Shown: one piece after another, positions 1 through 7,396 of the stretch
Position numbering within the stretch: position 1 is the first letter of the stretch
Layout: the number at the start of each line of letters is the position of its first letter
From: CAZENU01 sp965222125
GTDB taxonomy: Bacteria; Chloroflexota; Dehalococcoidia; Lucifugimonadales; CAZENU01
Assembly (NCBI GenBank): GCA_965222125.1
Contig: CBDCTC010000005.1
Span: forward strand, 310,001 to 374,000
Reading direction: 5' to 3'
Length of the DNA: 64,000 nucleotides
The notes under the pieces: generated by a model
What the model saw: the letters and a program-made list of their open reading frames with translations, nothing else
Told to the model about the DNA's origin: nothing
Databases searched by the model: none
Program-made: the position numbers and the translations under genes

Positions 1-1
1 C

Positions 2-664
2 AGGCTGGAGCGCGGCGACTTCGTCGTCGTCGCGGGCCGCGTCGGGTCCGGCAAGACGACACTGTTGAGGACGCTGGTCGGCTGGCTGCCGTCCCAGGGC
101 GGCAGCGTGCGCTGGAACGGCAGCGATGTCGGCCGCGAGGGCGGTTTTCTGACACCGCCCCGCTGCGCCTACCTGCCGCAGGTGCCGAGGCTCTTCAGCG
201 AGTCCCTGCGCGCCAACATCCTGATGGGCCTTCCCGAAGACCGGGTCGATCTATCGGGCGCCGTCAGGCTCGCGGTCCTGGAGCGGGACGTCGACGCGTT
301 GGAAGACGGCCTCGAGACGCTGGTCGGCCCGCGGGGAGTGAGGCTCTCAGGGGGGCAGCGGCGGCGCTCGGGCGCGGCGAGAATATTCGTGCGAGAGCCA
401 GAGCTCCTCGTGCTGGACGACGTCTCCAACGGCCTGGACGTCGAAACCGAGCGCGTCTTCTGGGACCGGCTGTCCGAGCGCAGCGACATGACGACGCTGG
501 TCGCCTCCAATCGGCGGATGGCCCTCGAACGGGCCGACCACGTGGTCCTGCTCAAGGACGGACGCGTCGATTCCCAGGGAACGCTGAGTTTTCTGCGCGA
601 GACGTCGGACGAGATGCGCCGCCTATGGGCCGGCGAGACCGGCTCCGAAGACGCCGTTGAGTGA
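2..664 (+). CDS. ABC exporter ATP-binding domain, C-terminal part (partial)
   Basis: The reading frame is already open at base 2, so this is the end of a gene that begins left of the window. It encodes a nucleotide-binding domain of an ABC exporter, which powers substrate export across the membrane. Visible motifs are Walker A GRVGSGKTT near bases 40-60, Q-loop YLPQVPRLF, signature LSGGQRRR and Walker B LLVLDD followed by the D-loop GLD. Two catalytic positions are changed: the Glu after Walker B is Asp (LDD), and the switch His is Asn (VASNRR where SHR is usual). Such a degenerate site is known in one subunit of heterodimeric exporters, so a partner half-transporter is likely upstream. The transmembrane part is outside the window and the substrate is unknown. 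Confidence 0.9.
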   Translation, partial: RLERGDFVVVAGRVGSGKTTLLRTLVGWLPSQGGSVRWNGSDVGREGGFLTPPRCAYLPQVPRLFSESLRANILMGLPEDRVDLSGAVRLAVLERDVDALEDGLETLVGPRGVRLSGGQRRRSGAARIFVREPELLVLDDVSNGLDVETERVFWDRLSERSDMTTLVASNRRMALERADHVVLLKDGRVDSQGTLSFLRETSDEMRRLWAGETGSEDAVE

Positions 665-720
665 GGTGGACGAGGCCGTAGTCCCGCCTTGGTAGATCTC
701 GGCTGAGTCCGTCGGGGCAC

Positions 721-1444
721 CTAGTCGTCCGACGCGAAGCCGAGCAGGTTGAGGATGATGATGAAGAGGTTCATGGCGTTGAGGTAGAGGCCGATGCTGC
801 CCATCACCGCGACCTGCGTCGCGGTTTTCTCGTCCCCGTCCGTCGCGGCCTCCTGGGCCAGCTCCTTCGTGTGCTTCGTCTCCCAGACGGTGAGCGCGAG
901 GAACAGGGGCAGGAGGACGATGTTGATCAGCAGGAACAGGCCGTCCGACCGGATCAGCAAGATGTTGACGAGACTGACGACGATGACGCCTATGAGACCC
1001 ATCATCAGCATCGGGCCGAGCTTCGACAGGTCTTTCTTCGTAGTCATCCCGACGACGCTCATGGCGACGAACAGGCCGGCGGTCAGCAGGAAGGCGACCC
1101 CGATCGTTTCGCTCGTGTACCTGGTCAGAATCGGCGACAGGAGCAGGCCCCACATGCCGGTGAAGACCAGCTACAGGGCAATGCCGAGCGCGATGTTCCC
1201 TCTTCCGGACGACGGCCCCGGCGGCGTAGAGCGTCCCGAATGTGATCCCGAAGAACAGGAGCATTCCGATCCAGCCGAGCGCGAATATGACGTCTCCCAC
1301 ACCCGCCGCGTCGCCGACCCAGATAGCGGCGCCGGTCGTAACGATTCCGAGCGCGACGAGCCCGTACATGCGGGCCATGGCGTCGGTGTAGATGGCGTTG
1401 GCGCGGTCTCTACTGGACGGAATGCTGTACTGAATGCTGGCCAT
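721..1444 (-). pseudogene. Bax inhibitor-1 / YccA family membrane protein, frameshifted with in-frame stop
   Basis: Read from the ATG at 1444, the N-terminal part matches the BI-1 (UPF0005) family: a short polar head, then hydrophobic segments through FALGWIGMLLFFGITFG. Near 1206 the frame shifts. In the shifted frame the protein resumes as GNIALGIAL, meets a TAG at 1171-1173, then continues LVFTGMWGLLLSPIL to the natural stop at 721. Removing one A from AAG-AGG restores the join, and changing the TAG to a Tyr codon would restore the rest. The repaired product would be about 241 residues with about seven membrane segments, the usual BI-1 size. Two independent lesions favour a pseudogene over one sequencing error, although two assembly errors cannot be excluded. 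Confidence 0.85.
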
Positions 1445-1713
1445 CTGTGCCTAAACTCCTCATTCGCAGCGCGGGCGCGCCGGCTTCCCAGCGTCAATCC
1501 GCGGACCCAAAGGTTGCTCGTCGCGCTCTACGATGCCACGGGCTGCACGTGGAGTGGAACGACGTCGACGAACCTCGCCCTGCCGGATGGCGGCTAGGGA
1601 GTCGCGGGTTGTAGGAGCCTCAGATCCAGCGGCCACAGCGCGCGCCGGCTTGCGCTGGCTTCCCTCGCTGGCTTGCTGTTATGCTGCGTCCTCTTTCTGG
1701 GGGGTGATTCGAG

Positions 1714-3321
1714 ATGGCATTCGACACGGTCTTGCTGAACGGGGTCATAGTCGACGGGGCCGGACGGCCGCGATACTCGGCCGATGTCGGCATCGTCGGG
1801 GGCGAGTTAGAGGTTATTGGTGACCTTGCCGAGGTCGAGGCGGCCCGGACCGTCGACGTATCGGGCCACGTCGTCGCGCCGGGCTTCATCGACATGCACA
1901 CGCACTCGGACCTAACGCTGCTCGACGATCCCGGCGGCGAGAGCATGGCCCACCAGGGGGTGACCACGCAGGTCACCGGCAACTGCAGCTACTCGCCGTT
2001 CCCGGCGGGGCGTGCCGGGCCGGACGCCGTTCGGCGGGTGCTGACAGGGGTTTTCGAGTACCAGCGGCCGTGGACGTGGAGCACGCTGGACGAGTGGGCG
2101 GAAGTCCTGGAGTCGAGCGGCATGAGCGTCAACGTCGCTCCGCAGGTGGGCAACGCGCCCCTTCGCGCCGCGGTGGGTGCGTTGGAGGACCGTCCCGCGT
2201 CCGCCGACGAGATACGCGAGATGGAGCGGCTCGTCGCCGAGGCGATAGAGCAGGGGGCCTTCAGCCTGAGCACGGGACTGTCGGTCGCGCCGTCGGCGTA
2301 CGCCTCGACCGACGAGGTCGTGGCCCTCGCGAAGGCGGCCGCCCGCTACGAGGGCGCCTTCTACGCTACCCACGCGCGGGTGCTGCCCGGATGGCACGTC
2401 AAGATGGTGGAGGAGGCCGTCGAGATCGGTCGCCGCGCCGACATTCCGGTGCAGTTCTCGCACATGGCGATCGTCGACCGGCGCTACTACGGGGCCGGCC
2501 CGGAGATCGTCAGGGTGATCGAGAAGGCCAGGGAAGAGGGCATCGACATCACGTACGACATGTACCCCTACACCGCGGCGGGCGCGGGCGTGAACCAGCT
2601 CGTGCCGCTGTGGGCGCAGGAGGGCGGCGTACCCCGGTACATGGACCGTCTGCGCGACGGCGCGGTGCGGGAGCGGGTGCTGGACGAGATGAGGTCGGGC
2701 CGCGAGGGCGGCATTCCGCCGCTGTGGGAGACCTGGGTCATCAGCAATGTCGAATCGGAAGCCAACCGCGGCGTGATCGGTCTCTCGCTGACGGAGATCG
2801 CCGAGGCCAGGGGCGTCGAACCCGCGGAGGCCGCGCTGCAGCTCATCGAGGAGGAGGACGACGCGGTGATGGCCGTCGTCCACAACCGCGTCGAGAGCGA
2901 CATTCGCTTCTTCATGGGCCATCCGCAGGCGATGATCGGCTCGGACGGCAACGCGGTCTCGCCCGACGGGCCCTACCGCGATTTCAAGCCGCACCCGAGG
3001 TTCTACGGGACGTATCCACGCATCCTCGGCCGCTACGTACGGGAGCAGCCGTCGGTGTTGACGTTGGAGGAGGCGGTCTACAAGATGACCGGCTTCCCGG
3101 CCAAGCGTCTCGGGCTGAAGGACCGCGGCCTGATCGGGGAGGGCCTTGCGGCGGACATCGTCGTATTCGATCCGGACACCGTCATCGACAACGCCACCTT
3201 CGAGGACCCGCACCGGTTCCCGACGGGCATCCCGCACGTCTTCGTCGCCGGCGAGCCGATAGTCCTGGACGGCCAGCACACGGGCGCCACTCCGGGCCGG
3301 GTGCTGAGGCGCGGAACTTAG
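1714..3321 (+). CDS. N-acyl-D-amino-acid deacylase / D-aminoacylase-type amidohydrolase
   Basis: This 535-residue amidohydrolase-family enzyme has the architecture of D-aminoacylases, zinc enzymes that release D-amino acids from N-acyl forms. The HTHSD motif (His62, His64) follows a small beta-sandwich start, and Cys91 in GNCSYSP matches the unusual cysteine zinc ligand of this group. Later motifs ATHAR and FSHMAI hold the two metal His, and GSDGN holds the catalytic Asp. The ATG is preceded by a GGGGGGTGA ribosome binding site. The length is normal (about 480-540). The exact acyl and amino acid preference cannot be read from sequence; dihydroorotase-like or N-acyl-D-glutamate deacylase activity are alternatives. 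It stands alone, with no same-strand partner nearby. Confidence 0.88.
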   Translation: MAFDTVLLNGVIVDGAGRPRYSADVGIVGGELEVIGDLAEVEAARTVDVSGHVVAPGFIDMHTHSDLTLLDDPGGESMAHQGVTTQVTGNCSYSPFPAGRAGPDAVRRVLTGVFEYQRPWTWSTLDEWAEVLESSGMSVNVAPQVGNAPLRAAVGALEDRPASADEIREMERLVAEAIEQGAFSLSTGLSVAPSAYASTDEVVALAKAAARYEGAFYATHARVLPGWHVKMVEEAVEIGRRADIPVQFSHMAIVDRRYYGAGPEIVRVIEKAREEGIDITYDMYPYTAAGAGVNQLVPLWAQEGGVPRYMDRLRDGAVRERVLDEMRSGREGGIPPLWETWVISNVESEANRGVIGLSLTEIAEARGVEPAEAALQLIEEEDDAVMAVVHNRVESDIRFFMGHPQAMIGSDGNAVSPDGPYRDFKPHPRFYGTYPRILGRYVREQPSVLTLEEAVYKMTGFPAKRLGLKDRGLIGEGLAADIVVFDPDTVIDNATFEDPHRFPTGIPHVFVAGEPIVLDGQHTGATPGRVLRRGT

Positions 3322-3687
3322 CCGCGGCCGACTGCGGCTAGCGCGGCCCACAGAAGCTGTTCATGTTTGGGCAGGCCTCGCGTCGCGCCCGTCGATACCC
3401 GCCGATTAAGCATCGCGCTACTCGCGGTGAACCGGCGTCATGACGCCGAGCTGGTTTTCGATGCTCGGCGCAACGAGGCGTAGGAGCGTCGATCGATTCA
3501 AGCCGTGAAGGACTATCATTCACGGCTTGAATCGCAACGAGTACGCCAGTCTCGCAACCGGACCACGGGGGACGCCAAGCTCCGGGCCGAACCGCGCGGC
3601 TCTTGAATTCATCCAACCGACATAGGCGGTTTCGTAGGACGACACCTTCGGCTGCCAAGAGTCAGTCAGGGACTCGAGGGGACGGAG
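3322..3687. other. Intergenic region with one perfect inverted repeat
   Basis: No convincing gene is seen here. A 106-codon open frame on the minus strand has no recognisable family, no good ribosome binding site and compositional features of an antisense shadow. The only structure is the long inverted repeat at 3494-3534. Confidence 0.6.
3494..3534. repeat. Perfect 16-bp inverted repeat with 9-base loop
   Basis: Bases 3494-3509 are exactly complementary to 3519-3534, separated by nine bases. Neither side is followed by a T-run, so it is not a typical intrinsic terminator. It lies between the amidohydrolase gene and the DM13 gene and could be a Rho-assisted RNA-end structure, a protein-binding operator, or a relic of a mobile repeat. 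Confidence 0.7.
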
Positions 3688-4893
3688 ATGGGCGAGTTCT
3701 TCGGGGAGTTGGAGCGATTAGCGGCCGACCTGTACCCGTATCGGTGGTACGTCATCGGCGCCGTCGTCGTTGGGCTTGCGGCGATGGGCGCCTACGGTTA
3801 CCGCGGCGGCTGGCATCAGTGGGTGTGGCGGCACAGGCTGCCGGTGGCCGCCGTCGGGACGCCGCTGGTGGTGGTCGCAGCGTTCCTGGCGTACAGCCTC
3901 GGGTCGCCGCTGTTCACCAACGTGACCGTGGACGAGGAGTTGCCGTTCGCTCTGGCGATTCCGGACAACGCGGACGGGAGCGGCGAGGCTCCTCCAACGC
4001 CGAGCGGCACCGGTGCGACGATGGCCGTTCCAGCATCTACCGCCCTGACGTCTCCACCGCCGCCCGTGGGCCAGACGCCGGAGTCGACCGTGGCTGCTGC
4101 AGCACCCACGGAACCTCAGAGCACCTCTGCAGCGGCGCCCACTCCCTCTCCTTCACGTGACTCCGGGGCGATGCAGGCGCCGACGCGGACGGACACGCCG
4201 ATGCCTATCGTTGCCGCCGCGTCCATGCCCACAACAGCTCCGCGACCAGCCGTTGCGGCAGCGCCGACGTCCGTCCCTGGTGCGGGCTCGACGGCGACTC
4301 CCGCGCCGCAGCCGACGGCGTCTCCGACCCCAACCGCTGCGGCATCCCGTGACACGGCGGCTCAGTCACCCTCCGCGACGGCCGTCCCCGCGGCCGTCCC
4401 CTCGCCCAGCCCTACCGCGACTGCCTCGGCTACGCCTACGCCGTCCCCGGTCCCGACCGCTACCGCAGTCCCCACGGCCACCGCTTCACCGACTCCCAGC
4501 GCCACGCCGACTCCGACGCCCACGCCGCCCTCTGGAGTTGCCGTGAAGCTGAAAGTAGGGGAGTTCATGGACCAGGACAGCATCCACAGGGGCAGCGGCA
4601 CGGCGATCATCCACCGCGGACCGGACGGCTCGCTGCTGCTCAGGCTGGAGAACTTCAGCGTAACCAACGGCCCCGACCTGCACGTCTATCTGTCGCCGCA
4701 CCCCGACCCTGACGGGGGCACACAGGTGAGGGCCAGGGGTTACGTCGATCTGGGAGAGCTGAAGGGCAACCGCGGGAACCAGAACTACCCGATACCGGCC
4801 GGCATCGACATCGGCATCCAGCAGAGCGTCGTGATCTACTGCGTCCCGTTCTCGGTCGTATTCAGCGTGGCGATGCTACAGGACGCCGGGTAG
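3688..4893 (+). CDS. Membrane-anchored DM13-domain protein with Pro/Thr/Ala-rich stalk
   Basis: The 401-residue protein has two N-terminal hydrophobic segments (about residues 19-37 and 51-71), a disordered linker rich in Ala, Pro, Thr and Ser (about residues 95-285), and a C-terminal DM13 domain (about 290-400). DM13 hallmarks include SGTAIIHR, LENFSVTNGPDLHVYLSP, DLGELKGNRGNQNY and the conserved Cys in YCVPFSVVF. DM13 domains are proposed to act in extracytoplasmic redox or electron transfer; here the domain is probably displayed outside the membrane on a flexible stalk. No partner gene is adjacent. The ATG is preceded by a GGACGGAG-type ribosome binding site. Confidence 0.82.
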   Translation: MGEFFGELERLAADLYPYRWYVIGAVVVGLAAMGAYGYRGGWHQWVWRHRLPVAAVGTPLVVVAAFLAYSLGSPLFTNVTVDEELPFALAIPDNADGSGEAPPTPSGTGATMAVPASTALTSPPPPVGQTPESTVAAAAPTEPQSTSAAAPTPSPSRDSGAMQAPTRTDTPMPIVAAASMPTTAPRPAVAAAPTSVPGAGSTATPAPQPTASPTPTAAASRDTAAQSPSATAVPAAVPSPSPTATASATPTPSPVPTATAVPTATASPTPSATPTPTPTPPSGVAVKLKVGEFMDQDSIHRGSGTAIIHRGPDGSLLLRLENFSVTNGPDLHVYLSPHPDPDGGTQVRARGYVDLGELKGNRGNQNYPIPAGIDIGIQQSVVIYCVPFSVVFSVAMLQDAG

Positions 4894-5000
4894 GGCAGCG
4901 GGCCGCCGGCACGCTGCCGACCGCGTTGTCGCCATCACGTCGTTGGCGAGGATGGCCGCCCGGGTGTAACCGGGAGCTGGTCCCTGGCGACCACTTCCGC

Positions 5001-6638
5001 CTACCAGAACTTGGGGACGTTGGTCTCCTCTTTGGTGATAATCTCCAGCACGGCGGGCTGGCCCTTCTTCGTGGCCTCGACGCCGTTCCGGAGCGCGGGG
5101 GCGATCCGGTCGGGAGTGTCGACCTTCTCGGCGTAGGCGCCCAGGCCCTCGGCCACCTTCGCGTACTCGCCGGAGAACCGGTTCGCGCCCCACTGCTCGG
5201 AGGCGTAGGGCATGTGGTTGGAGTAATAGGTCATGACGCTGTTGTTCAGGATGACGGTCAGGGTGCCGATTTCCGCCCGTGCGGCGGTCTCGATGTCCAT
5301 CCCGGCCATCCCGAAGGCCGCGTCGCCCATCACGTTGACGACGTGCTTGTCGGGCGCGGCCAGCTTGGCGCCCATCGATAGTCCCAGGCCGTAGCCGAGC
5401 TGGGTCGACTTGCCCCAGCCCAGATATCCTCTAGGCTGCGTCGACTGCCAGAACGGTACGAGCTGCTCTCGCGGATAGCCGGAGTCGTGGGTGATGATGA
5501 CGTTCGACGATCCCAGCTCCTTCGCGATTTCGTGGAAGACGCGGTACGGGCTGATGGGCACCTCGTCCGACGTGAAGTTCGGCCCCCACTCTGCCATGAA
5601 GGTTTCCCGTACCTTGCGTATCTCGTCGGCCACTCCCGCGGCGCTCCCGCCTTTCCCGTCCGTCTGCCGTTTGGCCTCCTCGATCATCTGCCTCAGCACG
5701 AGTTTGGCGTCGCCGATGGCCCCGTAGGCCACCCGGTAGTCCTTGTTCAGGTCCTCCGGGCAGTTCGTCGAATGCGCCAGCGTGACCCCGGAAGGCATGG
5801 GCGCGTTGAAGTTGGAGATGGTGAAGCTGGTGCCCATTCCCAGCACGAAGTCGGTCTTCTTGAGGAAGTGGTCGACCATCAGGGTTGCCGAATGTGACCC
5901 GGTGCCTAGCGACAGCGGATGGTTCTCCGGGTAAGCGCTCTTGCCGGCCAGCGTGGTCATGACGGGTATGCCGGTCAACTCGGCGAACTCTACCAGGTCG
6001 TCGGTAGCCTCGGCGTAGAGTACTCCCTGGCCGGCGTTGATCACCGGATCGGAGGCGGCCAGCAGCGCCTTGACGAGGTCTCGGACGTCGTCGGGATCGG
6101 CGGCGGACTTGCGCTCCGTGACGGGGCTGTAGTGGAACGCGTGGCCCGGAAATTCGGCCGAGGCGACGTCCTGCGGCACTTCAAGGAGCACCGGGCCCCT
6201 GCGCCCGTGCCTGAGGTTGGTGAACGCGCGGGACAACATTTCGGGAATCCGCTCGACCATATTGACGTGCGCGGACCACTTGGTGATGCCCTCGTAGTTG
6301 CGAGTCGCGCCGAACGTCGGCGGCACTCCCTGACGTCCGGCCGGCTCGCCGCCGGGGAACAGCAGGATGGGGACCGAGTCGGCGAAAGCCTGGGCGACGC
6401 CGCCGAACGCGTTCTCCGCGCCTGGGCCCCGCTGCATGGTGAAGACACCGACCCGCTTGCCGTTGGATATCCTGCTGAAGCCGTCGGCCATGTTGACGCC
6501 GGCGCGCTCCTGCCGGCAGACGATGGGCCTGATGCCCTCCTTAGCGCCCGCTTCGATCAGCGTCTGGTACGGATAGCAGGTCATCCACTCGACGCCCTCG
6601 GCCTTCAATATCTTCGCGATGATCGTGTCGCCGTCCAT
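5001..6638 (-). CDS. Thiamine diphosphate-dependent enzyme (acetolactate synthase / decarboxylase superfamily)
   Basis: The 545-residue protein has the three-domain layout of the POX/ALS-type ThDP family. The N-terminal Pyr domain carries the cofactor-activating Glu44 in VCRQERAGVNMADG, a central Rossmann-like domain follows, and the C-terminal PP domain has the GDAAFGM to ILNN metal-binding motif (GDG-x26-N type). The substrate is not evident: relatives include acetolactate synthase, sulfopyruvate and benzoylformate decarboxylases. The ATG at 6638 is chosen over an upstream frame extension because it is preceded by AAGGAG at normal spacing and gives the standard N-terminus. A second, clearly different ThDP enzyme lies at 48965-50656. 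Confidence 0.85.
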   Translation of the reverse strand: MDGDTIIAKILKAEGVEWMTCYPYQTLIEAGAKEGIRPIVCRQERAGVNMADGFSRISNGKRVGVFTMQRGPGAENAFGGVAQAFADSVPILLFPGGEPAGRQGVPPTFGATRNYEGITKWSAHVNMVERIPEMLSRAFTNLRHGRRGPVLLEVPQDVASAEFPGHAFHYSPVTERKSAADPDDVRDLVKALLAASDPVINAGQGVLYAEATDDLVEFAELTGIPVMTTLAGKSAYPENHPLSLGTGSHSATLMVDHFLKKTDFVLGMGTSFTISNFNAPMPSGVTLAHSTNCPEDLNKDYRVAYGAIGDAKLVLRQMIEEAKRQTDGKGGSAAGVADEIRKVRETFMAEWGPNFTSDEVPISPYRVFHEIAKELGSSNVIITHDSGYPREQLVPFWQSTQPRGYLGWGKSTQLGYGLGLSMGAKLAAPDKHVVNVMGDAAFGMAGMDIETAARAEIGTLTVILNNSVMTYYSNHMPYASEQWGANRFSGEYAKVAEGLGAYAEKVDTPDRIAPALRNGVEATKKGQPAVLEIITKEETNVPKFW

Positions 6639-6795
6639 ATGTGTGCTCCTTGTTGGCGAGCGGCCCTTGATCTGAAGTCGAACGCGCGCGCCGGCGGCGC
6701 GTTCGACGAGTCTCCGGGCGGCTCTTTCGGGGTCATTGGCGGCCCTTGCGGGACCTTTGCCGACGTCCCTTCCGCGCCCCGAAAAGACGCGCGGC

Positions 6796-6801
6796 ATTAT
6801 A
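6796..6801 (-). promoter_or_regulatory. Extended -10 box upstream of the ThDP enzyme
   Basis: On the minus strand TGC-TATAAT occurs as an extended -10 element with only a weak -35 sequence. It would start transcription near 6789, leaving about 150 bases of leader before the ATG at 6638. Confidence 0.5.
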
Positions 6802-6847
6802 GCACGGGTGCATTGACACCCGGCTTCCGGCGATGACCTGAAGCAGC

Positions 6848-6877
6848 TTGACACCGGTGGAACGGCGGGGCTACGAT
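6848..6877 (+). promoter_or_regulatory. Sigma-70-type promoter for the small membrane protein gene
   Basis: TTGACA at 6848-6853 and TACGAT at 6872-6877 are separated by 18 bases, about 50 bases upstream of the start at 6927. It is divergent from the minus-strand promoter next to it. Confidence 0.5.
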
Positions 6878-6926
6878 TCGAAGCAGAGCGCCCACGTGAA
6901 CAGAGCGCTTTGCGGATGAGGCGGCC

Positions 6927-7310
6927 ATGCCGGATCGTTACCAGAGAGAGATCGAGGACATCCTGCAGCAGGCCGGCGATCTGGAGCCTGGCCCGCGTTC
7001 GGGCCGGCGCCGCCGGGGCTTGCTGGCATTGGTCTGGCGCTACTTAGGGCAGGCGCCGAGCGGCAACGCGTGGGGCATTACTCCCGGACGCGTCATGCTG
7101 GCGGCAGTCGCCGTGCTGTTTCTGGCGCTGGTTGCGGGCTCGATGACCTCCGGGGTCGCGCCGCTGCTCGGATTCGCGGGCCTGCTGCTGTTCATCGTGG
7201 GCTACGCGATGTTTTTCATCAAGCCGCCTAAGTCTGAGAAGCGTTGGCGCGGACAGCCGATCGAATACGGAGACTCGTGGTGGTCGCGATTGCGCAAGAG
7301 ACTCGGCTGA
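6927..7310 (+). CDS. Small two-helix membrane protein of unknown function
   Basis: The 127-residue protein has an acidic, probably cytoplasmic head (EIEDILQQAGDLEPG), a basic stretch, then two hydrophobic helices (about residues 55-73 and 77-97) and a basic Trp-rich tail. Similar short proteins are common near housekeeping genes in Chloroflexota, but I recognise no named family. The ATG follows GATGAGGCGGCC, which supplies a weak GAGG ribosome binding site. A strong bidirectional terminator follows 30 bases after the stop, so it appears to be monocistronic. Confidence 0.65.
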   Translation: MPDRYQREIEDILQQAGDLEPGPRSGRRRRGLLALVWRYLGQAPSGNAWGITPGRVMLAAVAVLFLALVAGSMTSGVAPLLGFAGLLLFIVGYAMFFIKPPKSEKRWRGQPIEYGDSWWSRLRKRLG

Positions 7311-7339
7311 CCGATCGATCGTGACAAGAGGCTGAGAGA

Positions 7340-7374
7340 AAAGACCCCGGCGGATTCGCTCCGCCGGGGTCTTT
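7340..7374. terminator. Bidirectional intrinsic terminator
   Basis: A perfect 15-bp stem (7340-7354 with 7360-7374) with loop TTCGC has A-rich and T-rich flanks on both sides. It sits between the convergent small membrane protein gene and the sulfite/nitrite reductase gene and can serve both. Confidence 0.9.
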
Positions 7375-7396
7375 GTTTAACGGCCCGGTCCAGGGG

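Noticed and set aside
721..1444. Programmed frameshifting in the Bax inhibitor-1 gene
   Set aside because: A separate in-frame TAG nine codons after the shift would still end translation.
3338..3658. A 106-codon open frame on the minus strand
   Set aside because: No family resemblance, no good ribosome binding site, and it overlaps an inverted repeat; probably chance in GC-rich DNA.
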